A stretch of DNA of 64,000 nucleotides from Adiantum capillus-veneris. Lineage: Eukaryota > Streptophyta > Polypodiopsida > Polypodiales > Pteridaceae. Positions 11,980 through 22,862 of the stretch are shown here, one piece after another (position 1 is the stretch's first letter; each line of letters begins with the position of its first letter). The stretch covers positions 24,798,451-24,862,450 of the forward strand of contig CM043948.1 in assembly GCA_014529385.2 (NCBI GenBank), written 5' to 3'. The notes under the pieces are model-generated. The model saw nothing but the letters and a program-made list of their open reading frames with translations. It did not search any database and was not told the origin of the DNA. The translations under genes and the position numbers were made by a program.

Positions 11980-13455
11980 TCATACATTCGGGTTCTGTAT
12001 GTAGACTTGATTAACTCTTCTAATCACCTCCTCGACTATTTGATCAAAACTCTGCACCATAGGAGGTTGAACATCTTGCTTTGTTGTGGGTTCGCTCTTT
12101 GGGAATGAGGTGCTACTAGTCGTGTTGTTTATCCCTTCAATCCCTTTCTTTAAGCCCTCAATGAAGAGAACTAATAATCTCTCATCTTGCGATAGCTCTC
12201 TCATAGGACATCTGTCTATGTACTGTTTGAAGCAAACCAGAGTTTTCTTCACTTTTTCGTCCTTTTTCTATTTGAAAGCATAGAATTGTGAAACCGTGTT
12301 GTGCTTGATTTCCCTTTTCAAGAACTCCTCTACAAATTCATGTAAGAGTTGTTCTATGTTGGAAAAATCATCTTTGTTCAATGGTTGGAACCACGTCAAA
12401 GCCGTTCCTTCTAATGTCAACCCGAATCCCTCATACTGTATATGGAAATTTGCATTCGTTTCAACCCTCAAAACTCGTTTGAAGAGTGAGACAAGAGCAT
12501 ATGGATCCCCTAACCCATTGTACTTTATCTTAGTACATTAAGCCACTTGATACGATCTTAAGTATTGTGGCCCAGTCACCACTCTGACCAATTTGTGGTC
12601 TCTTGGAAAGACCTCTCTCGTGCTCTTCTCTTGTCTTGGACAAAATCCATTAGGGAAAATTTGGACTCACAAAGGGGCCTTATAAGGAGTTTGACATCCT
12701 CTCTCATGTCCAAAACGGGCGTGCGGTAAAATTTTTGCAAATCAACTCTAAACTTGGCAAAGATTTGGCAGTTAGAATCTCCTATTCAAGCTCTTTCTAT
12801 TGATATGTAGCATGCCATGAGATTCCTCATATTTTGAAAGATTCTATTTTTTATTCTCTAGATTCTAAACGAAGTTGTCACATCACAAGAGAATCAAAAA
12901 TAGAATCTTTCAAAATATGAGGAATCTCATGGCGTGCTATACATCAAAAGAAAGAGCTTGAAGAGTAGGTTTTAACTATCAAATCTCCGCCAAGTTTAGA
13001 GTTGATTTGCAAAAAATTTACCGCACACCCATTTTGGACACAAGAGAGGAAATCAAACTCCTTATAGGGCCCCTTTGTGAGTCCAAATTTTCCCTAATGC
13101 CCAGTGGAATCCTCTCTGATGTGTACTTTGGCATCATTTTTGGCTGAAAGTAAGTAGAGATCGGAGTACCCTTGTATGTGTATCGTTCTAGGTCAATTGG
13201 ATCGACAAGTTTGTACTCTCTCCCATACTTAGCTACCATCAAAACTTGCACTTCATGGGCATCTATATATGTGAATGCATAGAGGTTCTTATGGGTGGTC
13301 AACTCTCTAGCATTGGGTTCTACAAACTTGTAGAAGATATATGGATCTCAATTTGTGAACCTATACAAGCCCTCATGAGAATAATCCGTTAGAACTCTCA
13401 TGGATTCATTGGTTTTGATGAATCTCACGTTTAATTTTTTTATCAAAGGATGACT
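11980..13455 (-). pseudogene. gag of copy A, split by hairpin insertion
   Basis: Minus-strand frames at 13018-13455 carry EGLYRF and AKYGREYKLVDP. After the insertion at 12648-13099, frames at 12268-12471 carry QYEGFGLTLEGTALTWFQPL and 11980-12252 carry DRCPMRELSQDERLLVLFIEGL. All three align with copy C gag (FAGFGLTLEDDAATWFDSV, LPTQARLMLIFIQGM). In copy A the last block continues in one frame into the region that is frameshifted in copy C. Confidence 0.7.
12648..13099. repeat. 452-bp foldback (MITE-like) insertion
   Basis: Two 212-nt inverted arms (12648-12859 and 12888-13099) surround a 28-nt loop. The outer ends read CATTAGGG and CCCTAATG. The arms match closely but not perfectly, with substitutions spread along them. 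The sequence interrupts the gag of copy A between residues matching RIPIG and PPGF of copy C, which locates the insertion within a few bases. I see no clear target duplication and no coding capacity. A transcript would form a long hairpin. Confidence 0.75.
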
Positions 13456-13466
13456 CTCTCTCTAGT

Positions 13467-13917
13467 CACCTGTACGTTAACATTAGCCGATTTGCTCATA
13501 ATAAGACCAAACATGTGAACTACTGTGGGAAAATGCTTAGAGAAATTTGGCGTAAAAAACCCAATGACTCAAATTGAGGGCGGGATCAAAGAGCTTAAAA
13601 TGCCTTAGTTAAACATAAGACCAATACCTCTGAACAAAGTAGGGGAGTACTATGAGGGAGAAGATGGGAACACCACTCTTCCTATGGAATTCCAAGGTGT
13701 AAAAACCATTGAAATCCTTGACAGTGGAGATGGTGTTTCCATCACAACAAAAGAGATTTGGAATCAATGGGAAAACCAGCACTGAGGACTACCAAGTTGA
13801 AACTGCAGCTTGCAGATGGACACATGGAAAAACCCATAGGACTTCTAGAAAAAATAGTTGTTACTTCTTGTGGCATTGAATATGAGCATACCTTTGCTAT
13901 TGTTGACTTTGAGCTAG
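13467..13917 (+). pseudogene. Protease fragment of same gypsy family (copy B)
   Basis: This plus-strand segment is nearly colinear at the DNA level with copy C 25861-26310. It contains the NKVGEYYEGEDGNTTLP block and the catalytic region reading LDSGDGVSI against LDSGAGVAI in copy C. It starts abruptly against the gag of copy A and ends at GIEYEHTFAIVDF, where a TGTAGTGATAC-starting LTR-like sequence begins. A premature stop and a frameshift are present. Confidence 0.75.
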
Positions 13918-14024
13918 TGTAGTGATACTCTATGTAAATCCTAATTCAAGAGTAGCTGTCAATTCCCTAAGCTGTAATTTTGTCATTATATTTGTAAAGC
14001 TCCATGTGAACTGGCCACTGGCCA
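13918..14024 (+). repeat. LTR-like sequence, first part (split by insertion)
   Basis: Begins TGTAGTGATACT and matches the reverse complement of 32966-33072. It continues at 31534 after the 17.5-kb chromovirus insertion and ends ...GGCGACA at 32235, giving TG...CA termini and about 809 bp. The junction with the insertion is fixed by comparison with the uninterrupted inverted copy. Confidence 0.7.
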
Positions 14025-14128
14025 TGTAACATTTACTGGCCAAGTAACTTGTGTGTAGCGAAAAATAGCATAAACATAGTGAGCATTTCATTAGAATAGA
14101 TTCCTAACGAGCATAGCAAGAGTGCTCG

Positions 14129-14209
<81 letters not shown>

Positions 14210-15684
14210 AAATCATAACACCTAGTTAGATAGGCATGAACAATACTTCAAAAGAGAGAGAAATTAAGCTATTGACAACAGTTGAGGACCGGATTTACAT
14301 GGAGCCCAGTCCCCCTTCCAAAAGGATTTGTATTAGAGTTTTCCCCCATCAAGGGAGACCTTTTACAATACAATACTTTGTGTTCCTTCAATAACTTTCT
14401 GGTGCAATGAAGATGGAAGCTTCAACCACCATGTACACACTTATAAAACACAACATCAAGTCCCTTACGGTCTCAGACCCAAGACCTCACACGCCTTCAA
14501 AGATGGTGAGAGCTAGCGGGGTATGAGAGTAGATTGAGAGGAAGAAGGAGTATTCTTACGAGAAATAAGTATACCTCCTCACATAATAACTCATAAACGC
14601 TTAGCATAGCTTAGTAATTAGCATGGTAGAGGAGATGAGCATGTATTGGAGCTTGGCTCTTGGTTGGATTTACATCACAAAGCCAAGAGTTGTTGGTGTA
14701 GACCTCCCTTCTCACAAGCTTGGAGTAGATGATGAGCTTTCCATTAAAGCTTGAGAAGGAGAGAGAGTCTTCTTTGCTTTACACATGAGATTGTGTGAGT
14801 GTGTGTGATAATGCCTTGCCAAAATCAACCCCCTCTCTCTCTTGGTCGACCCCTCTTGCATTTTACTCATGTTGGCACCCCATTGGACCCTGCAAAGCTT
14901 AGCCAATGATAATTAAGAAGCATAAGTGATAGCCTTGTGACATGTGTCCCCCTTTTCCCTTTTGTGAGAGCTTTAGGTAATTAAATAATGCGATTAAACT
15001 CTCATTGGATCCCTTATTCTTCTCGCCAATAGGAATCAGGCAAGCCATTGGGCTGTTGAATGCTCATTGGACCCCTTGATGGGAGACTGTCCAATAGTCT
15101 TCTAGAGAGCTTAATTTATATTGGTTCTTTTATCAAGTGTTTTAAAATGAATTAAACTAAATGTACTCTAGTCTAATTCTCATTTGTCCACCTCTATGGC
15201 CATCCAATAGGAATTGAATGCATCTTGGGGGCAACTTGCCTAGGGAGCTAACATGTGTCCCCTATTCCCTTTGTGTAAAGGAAGCCTGCTAGGGTGTGTG
15301 TGTGTGTTTCTCTCTCATCCCCTACTAAAAGGGCTTTCCCCCTCCAAGATACAGATGTGGGAAGACTTTTGAGTCTTCCCACAAGCATCCAATTTGCCCT
15401 AGGTTTTGACTATTGGACCTAACCTTTGAATTTTGGAACCTTAGCATTTTGGAAGTCTTAATGGGCTTAACCTTAGGGTCTTTGAAGTCCATTGTTTGCA
15501 TATTGCTCTTTTGCATATGGCCTCCCCTTTGGATCCCTATTTTCCTCCTAAAAATCCCTATTGTGACCGGTCTGCCAGCTTAACCAATATTCTAGCTTTT
15601 TCTCCCCTGGTACTTCCCCATATTAAATGATCACTTTAACATGAGAAAATCATTTAGGAGAATTAGATATTAGCTATTATGACA
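14025..15684 (-). repeat. 3' LTR of chromovirus
   Basis: Matches 30038-31528 with substitutions, several indels and a large (GA)n expansion. On the minus strand it begins TGTCATAA and ends AATGTTACA. Purine-rich AAGAGAGAGGTAA (revcomp 15685-15697) precedes it and is the likely polypurine tract. Confidence 0.85.
14133..14204 (+). repeat. (GA)36 microsatellite in LTR
   Basis: 72 uninterrupted bases of GA. The partner LTR has only about nine bases of GA at the same place (30146-30154), so the array expanded after insertion or the partner contracted. Confidence 0.95.
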
Positions 15685-16038
15685 TTACCTCTCTCTTGAA
15701 ATCGTAGTCGTCCTCGACTATGGGGTAGATAAGATAAAGCCTATTCATTAGTCCTTTTTCTAGCGGGTAGAGGATCCCTATCTTACCCTACGACATCGTT
15801 CCAAAATAGATGACTAATCCATTTGGTGCTTGAGAGCCTAAGTTTCTGCAAGCATGTCTGCACATTAGTCCTATCAATCTTCCATAGTAGAGTGACAAGC
15901 TCTACTTGGTGTTTGGGAGGCGTTATCTCCGCAAACTTGATCCTAAGCATGCATACTTCTTAACATTTGTGAACAATAAAGAAAAAAAGAGAGTCTTATA
16001 AGACAAAAACTTTGTTCATTTTAAACATTTGTACATTT

Positions 16039-17466
16039 GCTTACTCTAGGGAAGCATTGTAAGCATTGACAAGGTTTAGGTTATCCTTTAATTGTATGCC
16101 TTGCATCCATCTAGCATCTTCAAAAGGATAGTTCTTAAACTTAATAAGGTACCGTCAGATAATCTTACCGCCTCTTAATACCTTTATTCATGTCGGAGAA
16201 TGGACTCGGGCTGCAGCACCTCTTCTTGGTCCTTGATCTCCGGTGGATCTTCAATAGTTGGTTCTTGAGGTGGCTCTCCTTTGTAAGGCTTTAGTAGGCT
16301 CACATGAAAAGCATTGTGTATGAGCCAATGACTGGGCAACTTGAGTTGATAGGCCATATCATTGATTGGTCTAAGAATCTGGAAGGGACCATAGTACCTT
16401 TTTGCTAACTTAGCATAGTACTTTTGGTGTCCCGTAGGATTCTTGCCCGTCGTGTGCCTTAATCAAGCCTTGGGAAATTTAAGCAAGACCCAATCGTTTC
16501 CTTCAAAGGCGTGGGCTCTTTTGTGCTTATCAACAGCAGTCTTTTGCCTTTGCTGTGAGATAGAGATAACATTCTTAATCTTTTGGAAAGATTATTGTAG
16601 GTCTCGGCTATACTCATCTGCAGCGAGGATCTTCCCGTGTCCTTTAAGTAGCAGGGGACTTTTAGATCTTCCCTCAATTACCTCACAAGGTGCTTTTTGC
16701 ATGGAGGTATGTACAGTATTATTGTAGGCATACTCCACTAAGGGTAAGTACTTCTCCCATTGGGACCTTTGATCTACTTTCATTACGTAGACTTTTAGTA
16801 GATCAAGAATTGTTAAGTTATCTATTTCACTTTGGCCATCCGTTTGCGGGTGATAGGTCGAAGAGAAGTTTAGCCTTGTCCCTAAATTCTCAAAGAGACC
16901 CTTCCAAAAATTACTGGTCATTCTAAGATATCTATCCGACGCTATGGACATCGGCAAGCCATGGTACTTGAAGATTTGTGATATGAAGAGGTTGCCATTT
17001 GATGGGCTTTGATAGTCTTTTTGACAAGTATAAAATGAGCTTGTTTGTTGAACCTGTCTACTATCGTCCATATTCCCGTATTCCCATGGATAGACTTGGG
17101 CAATCCAAAGATAAAATCCATGGATATGCTCTCCCATGGTGAATTAGGTATTGGCAAAGGTTGAAGCAATCCAGGTTGCTTCCCTCTATCAAACTTCATC
17201 TTTTGGCATACCACACATTTAGAAACATACTCTTGTATGTTTGCTTTCATGGGAGGCTAATAGAAATATGTTTCTATCCCTTTTAGGGTAGACTGAATCC
17301 CTCTATGTCCCGCATAAGGAGGAGCATGAGATCCATACATTACTTTCTCACGTAGTGAGTTAGTAACGCATAGTCTATTTCCATAGAGAAGATAACATCT
17401 AAAAGGAGTCCCCAATAAATAGTGCTTCCACGAGTCTATGTAGAACTGCAAGGAGTTCCTTTTCAT
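16039..17466 (-). pseudogene. Integrase and chromodomain-like C-terminus
   Basis: Minus-strand frames show the integrase zinc region (H...H near 17300-17330, then CVVCQKMK at about 17205-17225) and the core at 16592-17250 (WESISMDFIFGLPKS, IASDRYLRMTSNFWKG, YHPQTDGQSE), giving the D-D-E layout. DRY replaces the usual DRD. Beyond 16450 come LKPYKGEPP and YLIKFKNYPFEDARWM (about 16060-16160), matching the chromodomain consensus. The final stop is near 16039. Frames are split at about 17000 and 16590. Chromodomains of this group are thought to steer integration to marked chromatin. Confidence 0.8.
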
Positions 17467-18421
17467 ATATACCTAGAGCTTGCTCTACAGAGTCGAGCCT
17501 TGGACTTTCGTAGGCTATGGTGTGTCCTTCTTGGAGCAAAATAGCTCCAAGGCAATCACCACAAGCATCACATTGGACATCAAATGGCTTTGAGAGATCC
17601 CGGACAGTGTAAGCACAGGTTGAGAGATAATCTTTTCTTTTAACTTTTCAAAAGCATTGTTCTCCTTGGCAAACCATGTATACCTAATGTTTTTCTTTGT
17701 TAGGTCATATAATGGTCCCGCGATTTGTGAGAACTTTTCTATGAAGCGTCTATAGTATGCACACATACCTATAAAGCTTCTTAGTTCATGAAGATTCCTT
17801 GGATTAGGTCATCCTTTTATTACCTCTAGCTTTGATGGATCCATTTGGATGCCATCTTGAGAGAATATGTGACCTAAATACTGAATCTCTTTGTAAGAAA
17901 AACTCACTTTTCTTTCGATTAATATAAAGTTTATTCTCCCGTAAGACTTGAAATATTACCTGGAGGTGTTGCTTGTGTTCGTCTAGTGAATTAGAGTAGA
18001 TGATGATATCATCAAAGAACACTCCAGTAAAGGTTCGGTGAGGCCTACATAGCTTCTCCATCAAGCGGTTAAATGTGGCTCGTGCATTGATCAAACCAAA
18101 AGGCATGACAATGTATTCGTAAAGACCAAACGTAGTGCAGAATGCAGTCTTTACAATGTCTTGACCAACTATCCTTATTTGATGGTAGCCACTTTTTAGG
18201 TCAATCTTACTGAAGTAGGTCGATCTTGGAAGCTTATCAAATAGGTCTTCTACCCGAGGAATAGGAGACCTATTTTTTATAGTGATCCTATTTAGTGCTC
18301 TATAGCCGACACACATATGATATGTGCCATTTTTCTTTTGCACTAATAACACGGGTGAACAAAATTGAGATAAGCTAGGCCTAACCATGCCCTTCTCAAC
18401 TAACTCATGCACTTGCTGCAT
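17467..18421 (-). pseudogene. Reverse transcriptase and RNase H
   Basis: At 17804-18421 the minus strand encodes RT: GYRALNRITIKNRSPIPR, STYFSKIDLKSGYHQIRI, YIVMPFGLINARATF and the catalytic FFDDIIIYS. At 17515-17766 comes CAYYRRFIEKFSQIAGPL followed by the start of RNase H. A frameshift near 17800 separates them and another precedes the integrase. Motifs are well preserved, indicating a fairly recent copy. Confidence 0.85.
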
Positions 18422-18640
18422 AATCTCCTCTTGTTGAGCTTGAGAAACTCTATAAGGAGGTTTATTAGGCGGTGAACTTCCTAGAAGATTTTCAATTGCA
18501 TGGTCATCATTGCCTCGCTTAGGAGGTAGTTCACAAGGGATGTCGTCAATAAAAAGATCTTGAAACTCCTTGAGAAAATTGGATAACTATAATTCCTTGT
18601 GGTTATGTATATTTTATTTTGCTAATGCATTAGGTTCATT

Positions 18641-19539
18641 TTAAGAATCAAAAATCATGTACACCAAAATAGAGCTCTTTATTGACTTGTTAAAAGCTTG
18701 TGTATGTACAATGGGTATGGTGTTACCCAATTCCTTAGCATCTATATGCATATCTTTTTCCCTGAACCTAAAGTAGAATTTAACATTCGCAGCCATGCAA
18801 TCAAACCACGGTGCCCCTAGGATTACATCCTTGTGCTTGAGAGGAGAGATAAAGAAGTTCTCTTTGTCCACATAGCTTTGGACATAAAGCCTCAATTTCC
18901 CAATTAAGGGAGTGAATGAAGCTTCTTGCCCCTTGAAAGCACCATCGGTGGGTCGGACATCTCCCATCTCATAGGCTTGGATGCCTAGCTTGGTGGCCAA
19001 CTCTGTGGATATAAAAGCATCATGTTCTCTTACCTTTCCCCAAGCATGGCATAGAGGAGATCCTTTGTGGTGAGCATCCTCTTCTTGGATTTTGACCAAG
19101 GTAGCTCTAGGAGGCTCATTTTGTGTATTCTTGTGGGGGCAAGCACGATAAGCATGCCCTTGCTCCCCGCACTTGAAATAGCGGTTATCTTTACGATAAC
19201 GCTCAAGCTCTTTAGGAGAGAATTTATTTTTGCCTTTATAAACTCCCTTCTTAGCTTTGTTGTTGTTGGCATTGCCTTTAGGAGACTTTTGGACATTGTC
19301 CTTCCCCTTAGGCTCATTGTTACGGTCCTTGTTCTACATGGGCTTAAGATTTCTCTTAGTACCCAGTTGGAAATTGATTCGTGAAGCCACCATGGTATGG
19401 TATATGACCGCAGATATAGTGTGTGGCCTTTGGGAGTTGACATACTCCGCCATATCTTCAGTTAAGCCCGCACAAAATTCTTGTTTTTGCTCTCCAAAAT
19501 CCATCTTTTTGAAGACAGTGGCTTTGAGATGTAAGTCTC
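18641..19539 (-). pseudogene. gag 3' part, CCHC knuckle and protease
   Basis: Directly left of the nested element the minus strand resumes gag (VFKKMDFGEQKQEFCAGL), then a knuckle (FKCGEQGHAYRACP), then at 18641-19099 a protease-like region (FISTELATKLGIQAYE, KHKDVILGAPWFDCMAANV). The DVILGAPW signature is the usual C-terminal protease motif of chromoviruses. Joining it to the 5' part across the insertion gives one gag with a TGG-to-TGA type stop at the junction. Confidence 0.75.
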
Positions 19540-20483
19540 TGTTGACCGCTGGGGCAACAACACAACATAACTCAAGTTTTGTACCAAGGTCTTATCTTTT
19601 GTGAGTTATGAAATGCTGCGGATTATGGCTATAAATGTCATTTGTAATGAGTAGTTATTCTAGTTTCAGAAGCCGAGGTGCAATGGCACTTCCAGATTGT
19701 AAATACAAAGCCATTTGACCCTTTCAACCCCATTTTTGGTTAAACCTAAGGTAGCCTTAATATATAAGGTACCTAGGTCATTTTGTAAAAGGACTTTTTA
19801 TCATAATCAAACTTAGCGCTGCCGTCTACTGTGTGTGAGAGATAAAGAGAGTGAGCGTGAGCTTCATCCTCCCGCTACGCCCGGCTCACTCAACACATTG
19901 GATATCCGACTGCACCATTGTTGTAGGCTCGAGGAGAGCTACGCGACGACGCCAAGCATTCTATGCGAGAAGAAGCGCACACGCCGACGCATCTACGAGC
20001 TATTTGTGGCCGTAAGTGTATCAAACGATGTCTGTTTTCTACGTGCTAGTAGTCTATAGAATCGTGGCGACATAAGCTACGCATAGGTACTCATAAATTT
20101 TAGTTTCGGGCACTTTCAAAATTCTGTTCTGTCATCCTACGCGTTTTCCGTAGATAGGTTTTGAGTGTAAAATCTTAGGGGTAGGTGTATCCTAGTGAGG
20201 GGATGGTGTTCCTTAAGTTTCGTACGAATCTGGCATGATTAGGCGAGTTACCTTTAGTATGTGTGTATGTGGCTAGGTGGTGTAGTTGAGAGCAGTGAGG
20301 TTCTTGATTGTGGTTTAGTTGGCCTTCCAGAGTGTTGTATGTGTAGGATGGTCTCAGCCTGACAAGCTTAAGAGATTACCTCTGTGTGCCTATCGTGTCA
20401 TCTGTGTCCTCGATTGACATTATGTTGATCTAGGTAGTGTTTGCATGCACTTCATGGGTGTGTGAGTCGCTTCCCGTCCAACA
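19540..20483 (+). repeat. 5' LTR of copy C
   Basis: 944 bp, ends TG...CA, with a TATA-like TATATAAG at 19761-19768. Its partner 27561-28517 differs by scattered substitutions and a short indel. The 74-codon frame at 19835-20059 occurs in both LTRs and has no known motif. Confidence 0.92.
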
Positions 20484-20503
20484 TTGGCGCCGTTACCGGG
20501 GAC
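20484..20503 (+). promoter_or_regulatory. tRNA primer-binding site
   Basis: TTGGCGCCGTTACCGGGGAC begins directly after the LTR. It closely resembles the TGGCGCCGTTGCCGGGGA-type primer site I recall for Athila-like plant elements (often assigned to tRNA-Asp). The tRNA identity is from memory, not checked. Confidence 0.8.
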
Positions 20504-22862
20504 ACAAGGACCTAAGTAGGTTTCCTACTAACACTCGTGTGATGGTTGCTTGATTTAGTTTCGGCTAAAGAAATCCTTTTCTTAAGTGGATCCAGAAGAG
20601 GATATTCCGCGATCAAGTGGATAGCCAGGAAGCGTGTGTCTTGTCAAGGGTCTGCGACTAGATAGGTTTAGTTAGGATCTGTGGATTAGAGTAGTTGTTG
20701 GTGGTCGAGTGATTTGTGAGGTGATAAAAGCGTTTACTAGTCCGTGTGTGGCAGTGAAGCGTTTTTCTATTCATAGATGCAAAACCCCATATGATTTGTA
20801 GGAGTAGCTTTAGGTAAGTGATCCGATTCTGATCTAGAGCTATTCATCACTGAATTATTTGCTAAAGTGCTTCATTGCATTTGAAATCACGAAAAAGTGT
20901 GCTTTTGAGGGTAAAAATGCATTAAACAAGCTTTTGTGGATATTTTTGTATGACTGACTGATGTTGTGTATATAAAAGAGCATTTGCAAGGGTTCTGTGA
21001 AGAAAACCTGCAATTCTGTAAACATAGACATCCTACGCGTAGGATGTCTCAAGGGGGTTCTGGAGACCAAATTTGAAAATTCTGACTGCACCAGTGGGTT
21101 CAGAGGGTAGGTTTTACCCTAGTAACATATTGACTTGGGTGTTTTTCCCTAATTTTGTTGACCAAAAGCCAAAAGGCGGAGTCAGAAAACGTAAAAATTC
21201 AAAAAAGGCTTAAATTGAGTGATTTTTGCATGTTTTTGCAATTGTGAAGCATACTTGCACTTGCTGAGAGCATAAGGAAGCATCAGGGACACTTCAGTCT
21301 CAAAAAATCAACAGTAGACATCCTACGCGTAGGATGTCTACAGGGTGATCTGGGCATTTTTTTGAAAATCTGAGGTTACCAGTGTGTTCAGAAGGTAGGT
21401 TTTACCCTATTTTCACCTGGAAAGTGGAAATTTGACCAAATTTTGACAGATCAAAGCCAAAAGACGAGAATTGCCAGACATCCTATCCAAATTGTGCCCA
21501 AGGCACAATTTTAGAGACCAAACCATAGGATGACTTCATGTGCATGTTATACATGATGTTTTGAGTGCATGTGGGAGTTTTCAGCTCATTTGGGTGAGAA
21601 AATTGGGTTCAAAGCGGACTTTAGCACTTCTGACTGACAAAAGGCAAGAACAGCTAAAATTTGGGACTTTTGAAATCCAAACCAAAATCTGAGCATACCA
21701 CTGGGTTGCTGACATCAAGGGGAAGCTGTGGGACAAGTCTGGGGTCAAACAGGCCAAAAAGACATCCTACGCATAGGATGTCTTCTGTGTGATTTAAGAC
21801 GCTAAACACATTTCTGAGCATACCACAGTGATCAGCACCTTAAGGAGAGTCTGTGGTTCAAATTTGGGTCAATTTTGAGCAGTTAGACATCCTACGCGTG
21901 GGATGTCTAAGGCATGATTTAGAGGCCAAATTCAAAATGTGGACATAGCAGGGTGTTGTATAGCCTTAGGCAAGCCTCCTAGTCAAATTTGGTCCAATTT
22001 GGAGTTGATTTGACTTGGGAATTCATCAGAACAGACATCAGGCTTCTAGAACAGATTCTTGATCATTTGACCAGCCTATAGGTGTCAGAATCAAAAAGTA
22101 AAAATAGCTGTGAGTTTAGCACATCAAGGGGAAGCTACAGTGCAAGTTTGAGCTGAAACAGAGCAAAAAGACATCCTACGCGTAGGATGTCTCCAGCTTG
22201 ATTTAGGACTCCAAACCAACCTATGAGCACACCATTGTGATCAGCACATCAAGGAGAAGCTGGGGTGAACATTTCAAGTCATTCTGAGCAAAAATACATC
22301 CTACGCGTAGTATGTCTCAAGGCCATTTTTAGGTCCAAATGAAATTCTGAGCATACCATTGTGTTGCTGGACTTAAGGGGAGTCTATGGACCAAATTTTG
22401 TTCAATTCTGAGCATATAGACATCCTATGCGTAGCATGTCTCCAGGCCAGTTTTAGGGTCCAACTGTGCTTTTGACCACACAGAAGTGTTCACAATGTCA
22501 CAGAGATCCCAAATCTTTTTTCAAAATTGAATTTGGACTCATTTTGACCAGTCTAAATTACATTTCACTGTTTTGGCCATAAATTTCACAAATGGTATCG
22601 GATCGGAAAAGTTTTTATATCAAAACGTAGCCTGAGAGCGGCTCTACAGATCTTAAAGCAAAACTTGAACTAAATGTATGCCTATGGAAACCATTTAGTT
22701 CAACTTTGAAAAAAACATCGTTTGAGGCCTCAAAATTCATCCAGAAGTTAGGGGTGTCTAAAAGCGACAATTTGCGAGAATTGTGATGAAACGGTTGCGG
22801 TTTTGGACATAGTTTCGACTTTTCCCTAACCAAAGCACTTGAACACAGTGGACTAAGTCTAC
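20504..22862 (+). other. Long untranslated leader of copy C
   Basis: About 2.4 kb between primer site and gag without a credible coding frame. The right half is a degenerate tandem array with palindromes, listed separately. Leaders of this length are known in Athila/Tat-like plant elements. Confidence 0.7.
21026..22441 (+). repeat. Degenerate ~124-bp repeats with seven 24-bp palindromes
   Basis: A 24-bp palindrome made of AGACATCCTACG and its reverse complement occurs at 21026, 21316, 21760, 21885, 22169, 22294 and 22418. The copies at 21026, 21316 and 22169 are perfect and that at 21316 extends to 26 bp. The copies at 21760 and 21885 each differ from the consensus at one base, and 22294 and 22418 at two. 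Spacing is 124-125 bp for three intervals and larger elsewhere. Between palindromes, units share weaker blocks (CTGAGCATACCA, CATCAAGGGGAAGCT). An eighth, split version is at about 21480-21537 around an inner hairpin (21490-21510), and half-sites occur in each LTR (20132-20158 and about 28152-28178). Confidence 0.9.

Larger units (their letters stand above)
9403..13455 (-). mobile_element. Ty3/gypsy gag-protease relic (copy A)
   Basis: Minus-strand gag, linker, knuckle and protease segments are colinear with plus-strand copy C (22863-26716) and copy D (33.8-36.3 kb), so all belong to one family. No LTR was found next to copy A and no RT lies downstream of the protease. At 13456-13467 its gag start abuts the oppositely oriented fragment B, which shows a rearrangement. 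A 452-bp hairpin sequence is inserted in the gag. Stops and frameshifts are frequent. Confidence 0.75.

Noticed and set aside
21026-22441. Regularly spaced palindromic repeats could suggest a CRISPR array
   Set aside because: The spacing is ~124 bp or irregular, the intervening sequences are related to each other, no cas genes are present, and the context is a plant retrotransposon leader.
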